Part shown: positions 9,007 through 18,832 of the stretch, piece by piece
Layout: every line of letters starts with the position of its first letter
Numbering within the stretch: the stretch's first letter is position 1
Source: Algimonas ampicilliniresistens
Lineage (GTDB): Bacteria > Pseudomonadota > Alphaproteobacteria > Caulobacterales > Maricaulaceae
Direction of reading: 5' to 3'
Length of the DNA: 64,000 nt
Assembly (NCBI RefSeq): GCF_030159955.1
Contig: NZ_BSNK01000001.1
Location: forward strand, 310,001 to 374,000
Translations under genes and position numbers: made by a program
The notes under the pieces: generated by a model
What the model saw: the letters and a program-made list of their open reading frames with translations, nothing else
Told to the model about the DNA's origin: nothing
The model's database searches: none

Positions 9007-10466
9007 TGGTCTAATCCGCCCATGCAAAGCGACTTGATCTCCAAATAGTCATCAAGTCCGTATTTTGATCCTTCCCGGCCTTGGCCGGATTCTTTTACGC
9101 CGCCGAACGGCGCCATTTCATTGGACATGGCGCCTGTATTGATCGCCACCATGCCAAACTCCAGAGCCTCGCCAACACGCCAGACACGGCCAATGTCGCG
9201 AGAATAGAAGTAAGCGGCGAGACCGAATTCCGTGTCATTCGCCAACGCAATCGCTTCGGCCTCTGTCTCGAACCGGATGACGGGCGCGACGGGGCCAAAG
9301 ATTTCCTCTCGAAACACACGCATGTCTGTCGTTGCGCCTGTCAGGAGTGTTGGCGCTACGAAATTGGCCGTGCTCACTGGACTGTCTCCGGACTGGACAG
9401 CTGTTGCCCCTTGATCCGTTGCGTCCTGAATCAACGCGCGGACATTCGTGGCGGCTCGGTTGTCGATGAGGGGGCCAATGGTCACGCCTGCCTCGTCGCC
9501 CGCACCCATTTTCAAATTCGCCGTCGCGTCAGCTAGAGCGGCTGTGAACTGATCATAGACTGCGGATTGAACAAGAAACCGATTGGCGCAGACACAGGTC
9601 TGCCCAGCATTGCGAAACTTGCTCGCCATCGCGCCCTCTACAGCTGCGTCGATGTCGGCATCTTCAAACACAATGAACGGCGCATTGCCGCCCAACTCCA
9701 TGGATAGGCGTTTCATCGTTCCCGCACAGTCGGACATGAGCTGTTTGCCGACCGCCGTGGAGCCGGTGAAGGTCAACTTCCGAACGATCTCGCTGGATGT
9801 GAGAACTTTTCCGATCTCTGGTGTTTTGCCAGAGACAATGTTGATGACGCCAGCGGGGATCCCGGCACGCGCTGCCAACTCGACCAAAGCGAAGGCAGAG
9901 AGCGGGGTTTGATTGGCAGGCTTGCAGACCACTGTGCAGCCCGCCGCGAGTGCCGGCGCGATCTTCCTTGCCAGCATGGCGTTTGGGAAATTCCAAGGGG
10001 TGATGCAGGCGACGACGCCGACGCCTTGTTTGATGGTGACGAAGCGTTTGTCCGCAGATGGGCTCGGGACGGTGTCGCCATAAATGCGCTTAGCTTCCTC
10101 CGCGAACCATTTCACGTAACTGGCACCATAAAGGATTTCGCCCATCGCCTCGGCCAGTGGTTTACCTTGCTCGGCGGTGAGAATTTTTGCGAGATCGCCC
10201 TGATGAGCGATCATCAAATCGTGCCACGCTTCAAGGTGTGCGGAGCGCGCCTTCGCTGTCAGCGCCCGCCATTCGCTAAGGGCGCTATGAGCCGCCTTAA
10301 TCGCTCGTCGCGTCTCCGAATGACCGCACCGTGCGACATCCGCGAGCGTTTCGCCATTGGCGGGGTTTTCAACACCGTAAGTCTCGCCACTATCCGCCTC
10401 GTTCCAGTGCCCATCAATATAAGCTTGGGTCTTCAGAAGTGATGGATCGGAAAGTGGAAGGGTCAT
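9003..10466 (-). CDS. gabD: Succinate/glutarate semialdehyde dehydrogenase
   Basis: A 487-residue aldehyde dehydrogenase of the NADP-dependent GabD/DavD group. PWNFP holds the oxyanion Asn159, CKPANQTPLSA the NADP-binding Lys182, MELGGNAP the general base Glu257, and GQTCVCANR the nucleophile Cys291. It oxidises succinate semialdehyde to succinate, or glutarate semialdehyde to glutarate, the product of the coupled aminotransferase. It is the first gene of the gabDT pair, divergent from the LysR gene with about 106 bp between the starts. No strong Shine-Dalgarno precedes the ATG. Confidence 0.93.
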   Translation of the reverse strand: MTLPLSDPSLLKTQAYIDGHWNEADSGETYGVENPANGETLADVARCGHSETRRAIKAAHSALSEWRALTAKARSAHLEAWHDLMIAHQGDLAKILTAEQGKPLAEAMGEILYGASYVKWFAEEAKRIYGDTVPSPSADKRFVTIKQGVGVVACITPWNFPNAMLARKIAPALAAGCTVVCKPANQTPLSAFALVELAARAGIPAGVINIVSGKTPEIGKVLTSSEIVRKLTFTGSTAVGKQLMSDCAGTMKRLSMELGGNAPFIVFEDADIDAAVEGAMASKFRNAGQTCVCANRFLVQSAVYDQFTAALADATANLKMGAGDEAGVTIGPLIDNRAATNVRALIQDATDQGATAVQSGDSPVSTANFVAPTLLTGATTDMRVFREEIFGPVAPVIRFETEAEAIALANDTEFGLAAYFYSRDIGRVWRVGEALEFGMVAINTGAMSNEMAPFGGVKESGQGREGSKYGLDDYLEIKSLCMGGLDQ

Positions 10467-10544
10467 GACAAAGTTTCATTGTGGTGTCTGATACGCCTAT
10501 GAATGTGAATTTTGTTGATGAGAATTGACTAATGTTGCACTCAT

Positions 10545-10563
10545 CTGTGAATTAAATTCACAG
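10545..10563. promoter_or_regulatory. Palindromic operator candidate for the LysR regulator
   Basis: CTGTGAATT-A-AATTCACAG is a perfect 9-bp inverted repeat with a 1-nt centre and contains the T-N11-A arrangement recognised by LysR-type regulators. It lies in the divergent gabD/LysR intergenic region, abutting the LysR ribosome-binding site. A partial half-site TGTGAAT recurs at 10504-10510. Binding here would let the regulator control itself and gabDT. Confidence 0.6.
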
Positions 10564-10572
10564 GAGCCTTAG

Positions 10573-11493
10573 ATGGATCGACGAACACTGCCACTGTCTT
10601 CGTTACGGGCCTTTGAGAGTGCCGCTGAACTGCTGCATTTGGGACGTGCCGGAGAGCGGCTTGGCGTGACGCATGGGGCGATCAGTCACCAGATTAGATC
10701 ATTGGAAGATCGGCTCGGTGTGGCCCTTTTCATTCGTGCGCATAATCGGCTGTCATTGACCCCAGCGGGGACGCGCCTGCATCAAGCGGTAAAGGAAGGC
10801 CTAGACCGGATTCTCGACGGCACACGTAATCTCGATCCAGAAAAACTCGGCGGGGTGCTCACGGTAGGGTGTACGCAGACCATTGCAACGAGCTGGGCGG
10901 CCAAACATATTTGCGAGTTTCAGAAACGGTACCCCACCATCGAAATCACTGTTCGTGAGATTGAACCGCGACAGCAGAAGATCCCGAGAGAGATCGACAT
11001 CGCGATCTGTTACGGGGCGCCGACGCAAGATGATCGTCATCTTTCGCATCTCGCGTCTCCGTCTCTATTCCCCGTTTGCAGCCCTCAACTAGTTTCGGCG
11101 CGAACGGATGGGTTCGAAAACGACACGCTCGCTGAGTTTCCGCTGATCCACGATAAACAAGTGTCTTGGGATCGTTGGTTTGCGGCGCAAGGTCTCGACA
11201 AACCGGATCGTGTCCGAAACATCGTCTTTGCGAATACCAGCCAGGCCCTCACGGCCGCCCGGCTTGGATATGGTGTTGCGCTTTGTAATGACTTCGAGAC
11301 GCAGGACTATATCCGCGAAGGTCAGCTAATCCGACTCTCGGACAAGTCCATTCCCGAAGAGAAAGATTATTTCTTACTGACCCCGGCCCCTGGGCGGCAG
11401 TCCGTTAAGACGCAGATCTTTGAAGACTGGATTGTCAGAGCGTGCCGCCCGGTACGAGCCGACTTTGCTGATCCAACTGCCGTGCCGGGATGA
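10573..11493 (+). CDS. LysR-family transcriptional regulator (GcvA-like)
   Basis: A 306-residue LTTR. The winged HTH is in residues 5-65 (LHLGRAGERLGVTHGAISHQ), followed by an effector-binding domain. The opening RRTLPLSSLRAFESAAE and the THGAISHQIRSLEDRLG helix are of the GcvA/amino-acid-metabolism subgroup. AGGAG lies 6-7 nt before the ATG. It is divergent from gabD and a near-perfect palindrome lies at its own ribosome-binding site, so it probably controls gabDT. Its last 59 bp overlap the 3' end of the convergent MFS gene. Confidence 0.9.
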   Translation: MDRRTLPLSSLRAFESAAELLHLGRAGERLGVTHGAISHQIRSLEDRLGVALFIRAHNRLSLTPAGTRLHQAVKEGLDRILDGTRNLDPEKLGGVLTVGCTQTIATSWAAKHICEFQKRYPTIEITVREIEPRQQKIPREIDIAICYGAPTQDDRHLSHLASPSLFPVCSPQLVSARTDGFENDTLAEFPLIHDKQVSWDRWFAAQGLDKPDRVRNIVFANTSQALTAARLGYGVALCNDFETQDYIREGQLIRLSDKSIPEEKDYFLLTPAPGRQSVKTQIFEDWIVRACRPVRADFADPTAVPG

Positions 11494-12643
11494 GCATGAT
11501 GACGGTACAAACGACGAATAGGATGAGCGCCCCATTGAGGATGAAGCTAAAGCCAAAGCCTGCGGTCAGGATTTGGCCTGCTATAACTGGACCTGTCGCC
11601 AAACCGATTTTGGAAACAAAGCCACCCGCCGCTGCAGTCCGGCCGGACTCGTCAAACTGCGACGCCATGCCCAGCAAATAGGCCATAACCATGCCCCAGG
11701 TAATTCCGGTGCCGCAATTGGCTATCAGATAGGCGGCCTTGCTGCCACTGAGATGGAAGAGCGCTGTCCCGGCTAGGGTGAGACCCATGACCAGGAAGAG
11801 CGGCCAGAAGCGCCCATATTTTGTGCCAATAATAATGACCAATCCGGGACCAAGCAGGGCGACCCATGTTGCAAGACCGAGCGCGGTTGAGACATATTCC
11901 CGTTCCAGTCCGTAAGAGATGCCAAGCCGGATAATATAGGCCAGCAGCGCCATATTGACCGCTTGAAACAGAAAGATGGCGAGTAAGGTAAAGCTGAGCG
12001 GTTTCTTTTGTATTGTTCCAGTCGTGGTGGCCAATGGCTTGGGTCGTGGCGGATATCGGTCAAGGAATGGCACCATCGCCAAGCTGGCTAAACTAAACAG
12101 GATCAGTGCGACAAATAGAGCCTGCGTGCCATAGATCGGTACAAGGCGCGGCAGCAGCATGACCCCAAGGCCGCCAAGACCAAATTGCACGAACAGCAAG
12201 ACGCCAAACGTTCGGTCAGGATTGGCTGTACGGGCAATAACCCCATAGGATATACCAACCAGTAGTCCGCCTATGATGCCGTGCAGAAGGCGGACAACAA
12301 TGAGGATTGATGGGTCGGTAATGAACATCGACACCACATCGATTGCGATGAGACCGATAAGCGCCGCAATCGCCGCCGGGCGCCATTTAATCTTCTTGAT
12401 CAGGATGATCGCCATCAGTGCGCCAAGCGCGGCGCCGTAAATATTAGCCGAGCCGATGTTTCCGGCCTGCGCATCGGTCAGGTTCAGACCGCTGACCAGA
12501 CCATCAACGATGGCCGCCATGATATTCACATAGAATAGCCCCGCCGTTGCTAGGAACGACAAGAGTATCCCAGCAAGCAGGCTATCCGCCTTGGCCGTCG
12601 GAAAACGCCGCGGATGTATGGTGATATTATCGGAAGACGTCAT
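11435..12643 (-). CDS. MFS transporter
   Basis: A 402-residue major facilitator with about 12 predicted membrane segments. The N-terminus is cytoplasmic, and a charged loop near residue 190 (DRYPPRPKP) separates the halves. The conserved loop 2-3 motif is weak. The ATG at 12643 overlaps the stop of the upstream hydrolase gene (ATGA), so it is the last gene of the nitrilase-TBDR-sulfotransferase-hydrolase operon. It probably moves that pathway's small product across the inner membrane. Substrate unknown. The gene overlaps the convergent LysR gene by 59 bp at the 3' ends. Confidence 0.82.
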   Translation of the reverse strand: MTSSDNITIHPRRFPTAKADSLLAGILLSFLATAGLFYVNIMAAIVDGLVSGLNLTDAQAGNIGSANIYGAALGALMAIILIKKIKWRPAAIAALIGLIAIDVVSMFITDPSILIVVRLLHGIIGGLLVGISYGVIARTANPDRTFGVLLFVQFGLGGLGVMLLPRLVPIYGTQALFVALILFSLASLAMVPFLDRYPPRPKPLATTTGTIQKKPLSFTLLAIFLFQAVNMALLAYIIRLGISYGLEREYVSTALGLATWVALLGPGLVIIIGTKYGRFWPLFLVMGLTLAGTALFHLSGSKAAYLIANCGTGITWGMVMAYLLGMASQFDESGRTAAAGGFVSKIGLATGPVIAGQILTAGFGFSFILNGALILFVVCTVIMLIPARQLDQQSRLVPGGTL

Positions 12644-14763
12644 GGGTTGGCCTCGCAAAACGGCGCGTCATTGTGAGAGGCGGCCGCGGCGCGCGCCCAA
12701 GCAAAGGCGTAGCCATCGCTAACATAATAATAGGTCTGTCCATTCGGCATGAGGGCCAGCGTCAGGCCCCCATAGCCGGACATGGCGGGGACAAAGAGGT
12801 CATCCTCACAGCCGATGTTGGCTCCTGCATTCCAAGCCCAAAATCCGTTTTTATAGCGTTGGCTGTCGACAACCGCGCGAAGCCCGACGGGCGCTGTCCT
12901 TTGTTGTAGAGCATCAGCGAGCATGGCGGGATCGAGCATAGGTTCGCCATCGATCATGCCGTCCTCGTGTAGAAATTTTGCAATCATGGCTATGTCGCTG
13001 CGGTGCAGGGTCAGGCCCCACCCCGCGAAAACCTGCGCTTCATTGTCATAGGTCCGCCGTGTCTGCCGCGCGACTGGGCTCAGGCCGAGTGATGTCCAAA
13101 CCGGATCAATGAGATCGTCGAATATGTCAGCGTCACTGCGTCCCGTTTGCTCCCGTAGAAAGGCGGTAATAGCCGTGCCAAGAATGTAGGTGTCTGTCGT
13201 GTGGTAGACAAAGGTTTCCCCGGGAGGCGATTGGCGATCATAATTGCAGGCAATGTCGATTTTCCGGTCATGCCGATCAGTGAGGAAAAACTGTCGCGTG
13301 TCCTCTGAGGCCTCATCTTCATCATAGACATCGGAATCATACCGGCCCGTTGCCATATCCAGTGCATGTTGAAACGTCACGCCGTCCCAGTCATCGCAGG
13401 CGGGCACGTAGTCGGCGATCTGCGAACGCATCGCGCCCGGATAGAGTTGCTCAAGCCGCATAGAGGCAAGCCCGGCGACCATCGACTTAGCCCATGAATA
13501 GGAGGGCAGATCAAGGACGTTGCAATAAGGATAGTCGCCAAGCCGTGTTGGGCAGGCGCTGACATAGTGAGTGCCGTCCTTTACATATCCAAGCGCAGTT
13601 ATCGCGTCTGGTGCGACTTCGTCAGAATGCCCGAGCTGATTACGGAAACTCAGTTCTGACAGTGGCTGCGTCGGCAGACGATGGGCGACTTCCGACTGAT
13701 AATTGCGAATGACGGTATTCGCATGAGGAATGGCTTTAGTTTCAAAGCTCGAGGGCGCGCTGCCCCACAGATTGAACTGCATATAAGCGCAAGTTTCTGA
13801 GCCAATCTGGAAGATTAAGGCTGACGTGTCGCCATTGGGGCCGATCTCAAACGCCATCATTCCGTTGTGAACGCAGTTCGCGTTTCGCTCCTGCAAAGCA
13901 AAGGGTAGGCTGGCGCGGGCATGGCTGTCTTCCCGATGCCAGATTTGGCCAGGCTCAATAATCCATTCCCAATCAGGATGATCATTAGCTTGAGGGCCAC
14001 GAAGAGTTGGGATCAAATCCGTGCCATCTTGGACTAGATTCACATTGAAGGCCGGTAGCTTGTCGAGCGTGTCCGCTGTTTGAGAATAATTAAAGCTGTC
14101 TCGGAGCAGTTCAAACCCGGCGGCCTGCGTGCCTTCAAACCGCAGAGTTCCTGAGTAGGATATCGTCGGCGTGGTTATCTTATCGGGTGGTGCGAACGCC
14201 TGCATGGAGACGGGTTCACTAAGGGTTTGACCATGCCACAGCACGTCTTGTGACAAGGCCTCAGACAGGGAGTCCGTGTTTCGGGCGCCGACGACGGAAA
14301 TATTATCGACCCAACAGCTATCATTCGCCGCATTGCCCGTGATCCTTACGCCAAGGAATAGGTTAGGACTGTCCAAATCTAACAGACCGCTGACTGTGTG
14401 GAGCGTGACGGAGTCGTCTTGCCCATCCTCAACCCGGCCGATCTCAAACCAAGCCGCTCCATCCGGAGAGGCTTCAAGAACACAGGCATCATCGCCTTCG
14501 AGACTGTCGGCAGCAAAAGCGGCGCTAATTCTGACACGATCCGCTGACACATCCTTGAGTAGGCGGATGGCATAGGCGTCGCGCGTGAGGTTCAGCGAAA
14601 CATTGCCCTGATAGTCGGTCAGGCCGATCTTGCCTTTCCGGGCGTCAGATTGCCAACCGTCGGCCTCGCCATCTTGAAAGCCTTCATCCAGAAAGGTTTG
14701 CGCCGAGGCGATATGCGGCATCGATAAAAGGCTGGCGGCCAAGAGGAGGCTTCGAAAGATCAT
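12640..14763 (-). CDS. Exported jelly-roll plus serine hydrolase (beta-lactamase fold)
   Basis: A 707-residue secreted protein. The signal peptide (residues 1-22) ends ASA-Q. Residues ~25-160 form a beta-rich domain like carbohydrate-binding or MAM-type jelly rolls (…DSCWVDNISVVGA). Residues ~380-700 are a serine hydrolase with SxxK motif SWAK (Ser423, Lys426) and a GWGLTLHRSDIAMIAKFL block. The usual YxN appears altered (YHTTDTY). The start at 14763 overlaps the stop of the sulfotransferase gene (ATGA). It may cleave an ester or amide substrate in the periplasm after uptake by the operon's TBDR. That role is inferred from context. Confidence 0.8.
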   Translation of the reverse strand: MIFRSLLLAASLLSMPHIASAQTFLDEGFQDGEADGWQSDARKGKIGLTDYQGNVSLNLTRDAYAIRLLKDVSADRVRISAAFAADSLEGDDACVLEASPDGAAWFEIGRVEDGQDDSVTLHTVSGLLDLDSPNLFLGVRITGNAANDSCWVDNISVVGARNTDSLSEALSQDVLWHGQTLSEPVSMQAFAPPDKITTPTISYSGTLRFEGTQAAGFELLRDSFNYSQTADTLDKLPAFNVNLVQDGTDLIPTLRGPQANDHPDWEWIIEPGQIWHREDSHARASLPFALQERNANCVHNGMMAFEIGPNGDTSALIFQIGSETCAYMQFNLWGSAPSSFETKAIPHANTVIRNYQSEVAHRLPTQPLSELSFRNQLGHSDEVAPDAITALGYVKDGTHYVSACPTRLGDYPYCNVLDLPSYSWAKSMVAGLASMRLEQLYPGAMRSQIADYVPACDDWDGVTFQHALDMATGRYDSDVYDEDEASEDTRQFFLTDRHDRKIDIACNYDRQSPPGETFVYHTTDTYILGTAITAFLREQTGRSDADIFDDLIDPVWTSLGLSPVARQTRRTYDNEAQVFAGWGLTLHRSDIAMIAKFLHEDGMIDGEPMLDPAMLADALQQRTAPVGLRAVVDSQRYKNGFWAWNAGANIGCEDDLFVPAMSGYGGLTLALMPNGQTYYYVSDGYAFAWARAAAASHNDAPFCEANP

Positions 14764-16337
14764 CCCGAACCTCCGCGTTGCAGTCCTGCAGCAAGCGGGG
14801 TGAGTTGGGCTTCGTAATGACGCCACTTTTCGACGGATGAGGAATAAAGTGGGCGACGCACCTGCGCAGCACTGGCGGTTGAGGAGGCGGACTGGTTAGC
14901 GTGGAAGTGCAGGCAGGCTGGATCCCAATCGAGACCAACCGCAGCAATGAGCAGGCGACTAACACCCTCTTGATCCGCGATCAGCGCTTCATAGGCGACG
15001 TCGTGAACTCTGCCGGGAAACACGTTATGCCAGTGTTGCATGAGCTGTGTTTTTGCGGAGATGTACCGCGCCAGATCATCTTGATCGTATGAGAATGGGT
15101 AGCCCATGCGGAACAGTGTTTTCAGCATGGCATAGCCGACATCCATCGGGTTTCGCATGACATGGATGATCCGCGCGTTCGGGAAAGCCTTGGCGATCAG
15201 CCCGATATAGAGGAAGTTCAGAGGTGTCTTGTCGATCACACGTTGAGACGCCGCCCCGCGACCGTCGAGCCCCTTTAGATAGGCCGCTCCTAAAGCTTTC
15301 ATATCCATCTTAGCTGAGTTTCTGATCAGCTCGGTCTTAGATTGCGCGGAGCCGGACAGGCGGGTGATTGCTAAAGGTAGATCGTTGATCTCTCCAACGC
15401 TCTCGGCTTCTGGGTGGGAGGTGATAATCCGGTCGACCAGCGTCGTGCCGGATCGCGGCAGACCAACGATGAAAACGGGTCTTTCGTCGCTACAGTCTTC
15501 AAAGGTTGTCTCAGCAAAATCTGTGTCGAAGACCTCTTGTAGAAGATGCATCGTCTCAAGGTCGCCTTCGACCCTATATGCCATGTTTTCACGGCGGCGT
15601 TTCGCGCCCCGGGCGAGCGAATCGAAACTGCGCGGATAATCACCAAGATCTTCAAGTTCTTTCGCCAGCGCATAGGCCAATTGAACCTCACCCATAGGTG
15701 GCAGGTTCGGGCGTTTCAGCTGCTGTTTGAGCGCGTCCACATGATTGCGATCTTGGGTCTGGGTTCGCAATGTCGCGCGGTTGTAATAAGCGTCAAAATC
15801 GGCCGGGTTTTTCTGGATCAGCTTATCCAGCGCTTGTTCGGCCTGATCCATTTGCCCGAGCGCAATATGCGCCGAAGACAGATTATAGAGCAATGACAGC
15901 TCTTCTCGGTCTGGCAGAGGCGATCCGTCCATTGCGCGCATCAATGTGTCGAGCGCGCCTTCGTGATCGGCGAGTTGTGTCTGTATTTCAGCAATCCGGC
16001 CCAATTGGCGCGGCACTAGATTCATTGTCGTGAGGTTTTCGGCGATTTCTGTTCGGGCTTGAGCAATGTCGGATTGAGCAATCAGAGCCTCAATCCGCAT
16101 CAATCGGGCGTCGAAATGGGAGGGATCGGATTGAAGCACATGGTCGACCTGCGCCAGCATACTATCGGGGCGATGGCGCATTTGTTCCGCCCGCGCGATC
16201 ATCAGGCGCGGCGCGACTGCGTCAGGCGCCGCCTTGAGCAGATTCTCACAGATCGCGATGGCTGGGTCAGGGCTGCGTCGCCGGAGCAAATCGTCGGCTC
16301 TGGCGAGCGCAATACTGAAATCTTGGTGATCGGGCAT
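14760..16337 (-). CDS. TPR-repeat sulfotransferase-family protein
   Basis: A 525-residue cytoplasmic protein. The first ~250 residues are degenerate tetratricopeptide repeats (for example ALGQMDQAEQALDKLIQKNP). Residues ~290-520 form a sulfotransferase domain with the 5'-phosphosulfate loop FIVGLPRSGTTLVDR and the later RIIHVMRNPMDVGYA 3'-phosphate block. Proteins of this architecture are frequent near TBDRs in marine proteobacteria, but their acceptors are unknown. The ATG at 16337 is chosen over a GTG at 16346. A 78-bp gap separates it from the TBDR stop and it overlaps the hydrolase start, which supports one operon. Confidence 0.85.
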   Translation of the reverse strand: MPDHQDFSIALARADDLLRRRSPDPAIAICENLLKAAPDAVAPRLMIARAEQMRHRPDSMLAQVDHVLQSDPSHFDARLMRIEALIAQSDIAQARTEIAENLTTMNLVPRQLGRIAEIQTQLADHEGALDTLMRAMDGSPLPDREELSLLYNLSSAHIALGQMDQAEQALDKLIQKNPADFDAYYNRATLRTQTQDRNHVDALKQQLKRPNLPPMGEVQLAYALAKELEDLGDYPRSFDSLARGAKRRRENMAYRVEGDLETMHLLQEVFDTDFAETTFEDCSDERPVFIVGLPRSGTTLVDRIITSHPEAESVGEINDLPLAITRLSGSAQSKTELIRNSAKMDMKALGAAYLKGLDGRGAASQRVIDKTPLNFLYIGLIAKAFPNARIIHVMRNPMDVGYAMLKTLFRMGYPFSYDQDDLARYISAKTQLMQHWHNVFPGRVHDVAYEALIADQEGVSRLLIAAVGLDWDPACLHFHANQSASSTASAAQVRRPLYSSSVEKWRHYEAQLTPLAAGLQRGGSG

Positions 16338-16415
16338 GGCGGTCACGTTATCTCTACCCTGCCGTCCCGGAAAGAGGTGACCCGAACGAACCGGGCCACC
16401 GTAAATATCCTGTCT

Positions 16416-18800
16416 CTAAAATCCAACAGAACCCGTCACGCCGATCATACGCGGTAGGGAAATCATTTCCTTATTGCCATTGCCGAAATACCCTTCGGCT
16501 GGGCTTGTGCCCATATATGCTTCGGTAAAGACCCCGGTCACGCCCTTCTCATTGAAGATATTTTTGACCCAGAGGGACCCCGTGAAATTACCGCGCGTAA
16601 ACGAGGTCGTTGCATTCCACAGGCTGAACCCATCAAGCGGCACATTAAAGGTCGGTGATACACCGACACCATTGCGTGTCTCGGATTGGTAAGAGCCGTC
16701 CAAACGGGCGAAGAAGTCCCAATCATCATTGATCGAGCCTGTGTAATCGAGGGCCCAGTTGAGCATATGTTCTGGAGCGCCTGGAAGGCGCGCACCATCA
16801 ATAGCGACGGGCGTGACAGCGTTGCTAGGCGAGAAAAAGTCTCCGCTAAGCTCGGCGTTCACATAGGCATAGCCAAGATTATAGTGCCAATTGTCGCCGA
16901 TATAGCCGTCCAGTGAGGACTCGATGCCGTAGGTCCGAGCCGAGCTACCATTCTGGACTGCGAAGAAGCCCCAATTTGTCGTCGCCGTATTGAGCTGCGG
17001 ATCACTCCAATCGATGTAAAAAGCACTCACATCGTAAGTCAGACCATTTTTGCTACCTTTTGTTCCGACCTCATAGTTCACGACATTGTCAGCCCCATAA
17101 ATCTGCCAGCCCGGATCTTCGGCGAAGGTACCAGTCAATGGAACGGCGTTAGAGCCGCCACGACGGTAGCCTTCAGAGATGGTCGCATAGATCATCGCAT
17201 CATCGGAATAGCGCCATGCGAGATTGCCCTTGAAGAGGATATCGTCTTCGCTGGTTTCGAAGAACGCGTTGGTCGGAGTGAACACTCCAGTATAGAGTGG
17301 TAGGTCGATAAATGTGTCGTTCTCAGATTTATTATCGAAATATCGCGCACCGATGGTCAGATCGATCGTGTCAGTAGCATGATATGTCACTTCACCAAAC
17401 GCGGCGACTTCCTCGAAATTCTCTATGCGTCGATAGTCAAAGTCTTTATCGCCCGACACAACGGCAGCCAGACCCGGCAGCAATGTATCCCACCATTGTT
17501 TGAACCCGCGCAGATAGCTCTCTTGCGTCGATTCAATTTGCTGTTTCCGATAGAAACCGCCGACAACATAATCGAATGTCTCGCCGACATTAGAGACGAG
17601 GCGAAGTTCCTGAACAATCGCTTCATCAGCGTAGGTGCGTACGGCCGAAGCCATTGGACGTGGATAGTTATAATAGAAGCCGAGGAAACCCGCTTGCGCG
17701 TAGAACCCTGTATTCTCGCTAATACTGTCGCCCGTGTGATCGTAATGCGACGTCGATGAGGTGAGAGTTGCGAAGCCGAGATCGACATTCATTTCCAAGG
17801 ATGTGGAGTTAATGTCGCGCGTTGAAGGCTCCAATTGGATCGAGCCATTCTCATTGTCGCCATAGGCGTTGCCGAAGCCATCAACGTTAAAGCTGCTTTG
17901 CCGCCGTCCGCCAACATCATCGGATTGGCGAATGTGCATCAGGGTCAGATCGACCTCATCGGAAGGTTCCCACAACAGAGTGGCACGACCCATCCACTGC
18001 TCGACTGTATCTGCGTCCTCAACGACCCCGTAGGAGGCGTCAGCGGCTAGAATGCCGCTCGGTGCGACCGGGATGCCATTGGCGTCTAAATCGTAGACAT
18101 TCACATAGTCGGTGATGCCGGGATAATCGCCGAAGCTACCCACGACACGCAGCGCGGCTTTGTCGCCCAGCGGCACGTTGACCATACCGTCCAATGAGTA
18201 GCCAATGCTCTCAGAGCCTTTGACGCTTGAGAATGAGGTGCTCGCCCACCCCGAGGCTTCGCCGAGGACGGGTTTGCGAGTAATGTAGCGGATCGTGCCG
18301 CCGAGTGAGCCAGAGCCGTAGAGTGTACCCTGCGGCCCACGAAGGACCTCAACACGGTCGAGGTCGCGCAGCAGGAAGTTCCCGAAGATGGGCGTCTCGT
18401 TAAGATAGGTCGAAACCGATGCCACGGATGACACGGCATAATCACCAAGGCCGTTCCCATCCACGCTGAGACCCCGGATTCGAACTTGGTTGAGTGTCCC
18501 TGAGTTGCGAGCTCCGCGGTCAATCACGCCAACCCCTGGAACCGACCGAAGGAGTTCAGCATCGTCGAAGATCTGCGCTTTCTCGATAGCCGTCCCGCTG
18601 ACAGCCGAAATATTGTAAGGTACATCCGTTACACTGGTTTCGCGCCGGGTTGCCGTGACAATGATCTCGTCATTATTACGATTACTGGCTTGCGTATCCT
18701 GTGCTTGGGCGACGGTTGCCGTAAACGGGACGATCGCAGAGCTGCACAAAAGAGCAGTCGCGAAGAGGTGGCGTTTTGGGCTGGTGCTGGCAGTCATCAT
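16416..18800 (-). CDS. TonB-dependent outer-membrane receptor
   Basis: A ~794-residue TBDR without an N-terminal signalling domain. The signal peptide ends VAQAQ, and a TonB box-like DEIIVTATRRE leads into a plug domain with VRIRGLSV and DRVEVLRGPQGTLYG. The rest is a 22-strand barrel ending in aromatic Phe (TGSVGF), the usual outer-membrane signature. AAGGAG lies just before ATGATG at 18800/18797. An in-frame ATG at 18836 overlaps the nitrilase stop as ATGA and is an alternative start, but it would put 12 polar residues before the signal. It should import the substrate worked on by the operon's hydrolases. Confidence 0.92.
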   Translation of the reverse strand: MMTASTSPKRHLFATALLCSSAIVPFTATVAQAQDTQASNRNNDEIIVTATRRETSVTDVPYNISAVSGTAIEKAQIFDDAELLRSVPGVGVIDRGARNSGTLNQVRIRGLSVDGNGLGDYAVSSVASVSTYLNETPIFGNFLLRDLDRVEVLRGPQGTLYGSGSLGGTIRYITRKPVLGEASGWASTSFSSVKGSESIGYSLDGMVNVPLGDKAALRVVGSFGDYPGITDYVNVYDLDANGIPVAPSGILAADASYGVVEDADTVEQWMGRATLLWEPSDEVDLTLMHIRQSDDVGGRRQSSFNVDGFGNAYGDNENGSIQLEPSTRDINSTSLEMNVDLGFATLTSSTSHYDHTGDSISENTGFYAQAGFLGFYYNYPRPMASAVRTYADEAIVQELRLVSNVGETFDYVVGGFYRKQQIESTQESYLRGFKQWWDTLLPGLAAVVSGDKDFDYRRIENFEEVAAFGEVTYHATDTIDLTIGARYFDNKSENDTFIDLPLYTGVFTPTNAFFETSEDDILFKGNLAWRYSDDAMIYATISEGYRRGGSNAVPLTGTFAEDPGWQIYGADNVVNYEVGTKGSKNGLTYDVSAFYIDWSDPQLNTATTNWGFFAVQNGSSARTYGIESSLDGYIGDNWHYNLGYAYVNAELSGDFFSPSNAVTPVAIDGARLPGAPEHMLNWALDYTGSINDDWDFFARLDGSYQSETRNGVGVSPTFNVPLDGFSLWNATTSFTRGNFTGSLWVKNIFNEKGVTGVFTEAYMGTSPAEGYFGNGNKEMISLPRMIGVTGSVGF

Positions 18801-18832
18801 GGTCTCCTTAGAGGCGCGGTTTTTCATTGAAC

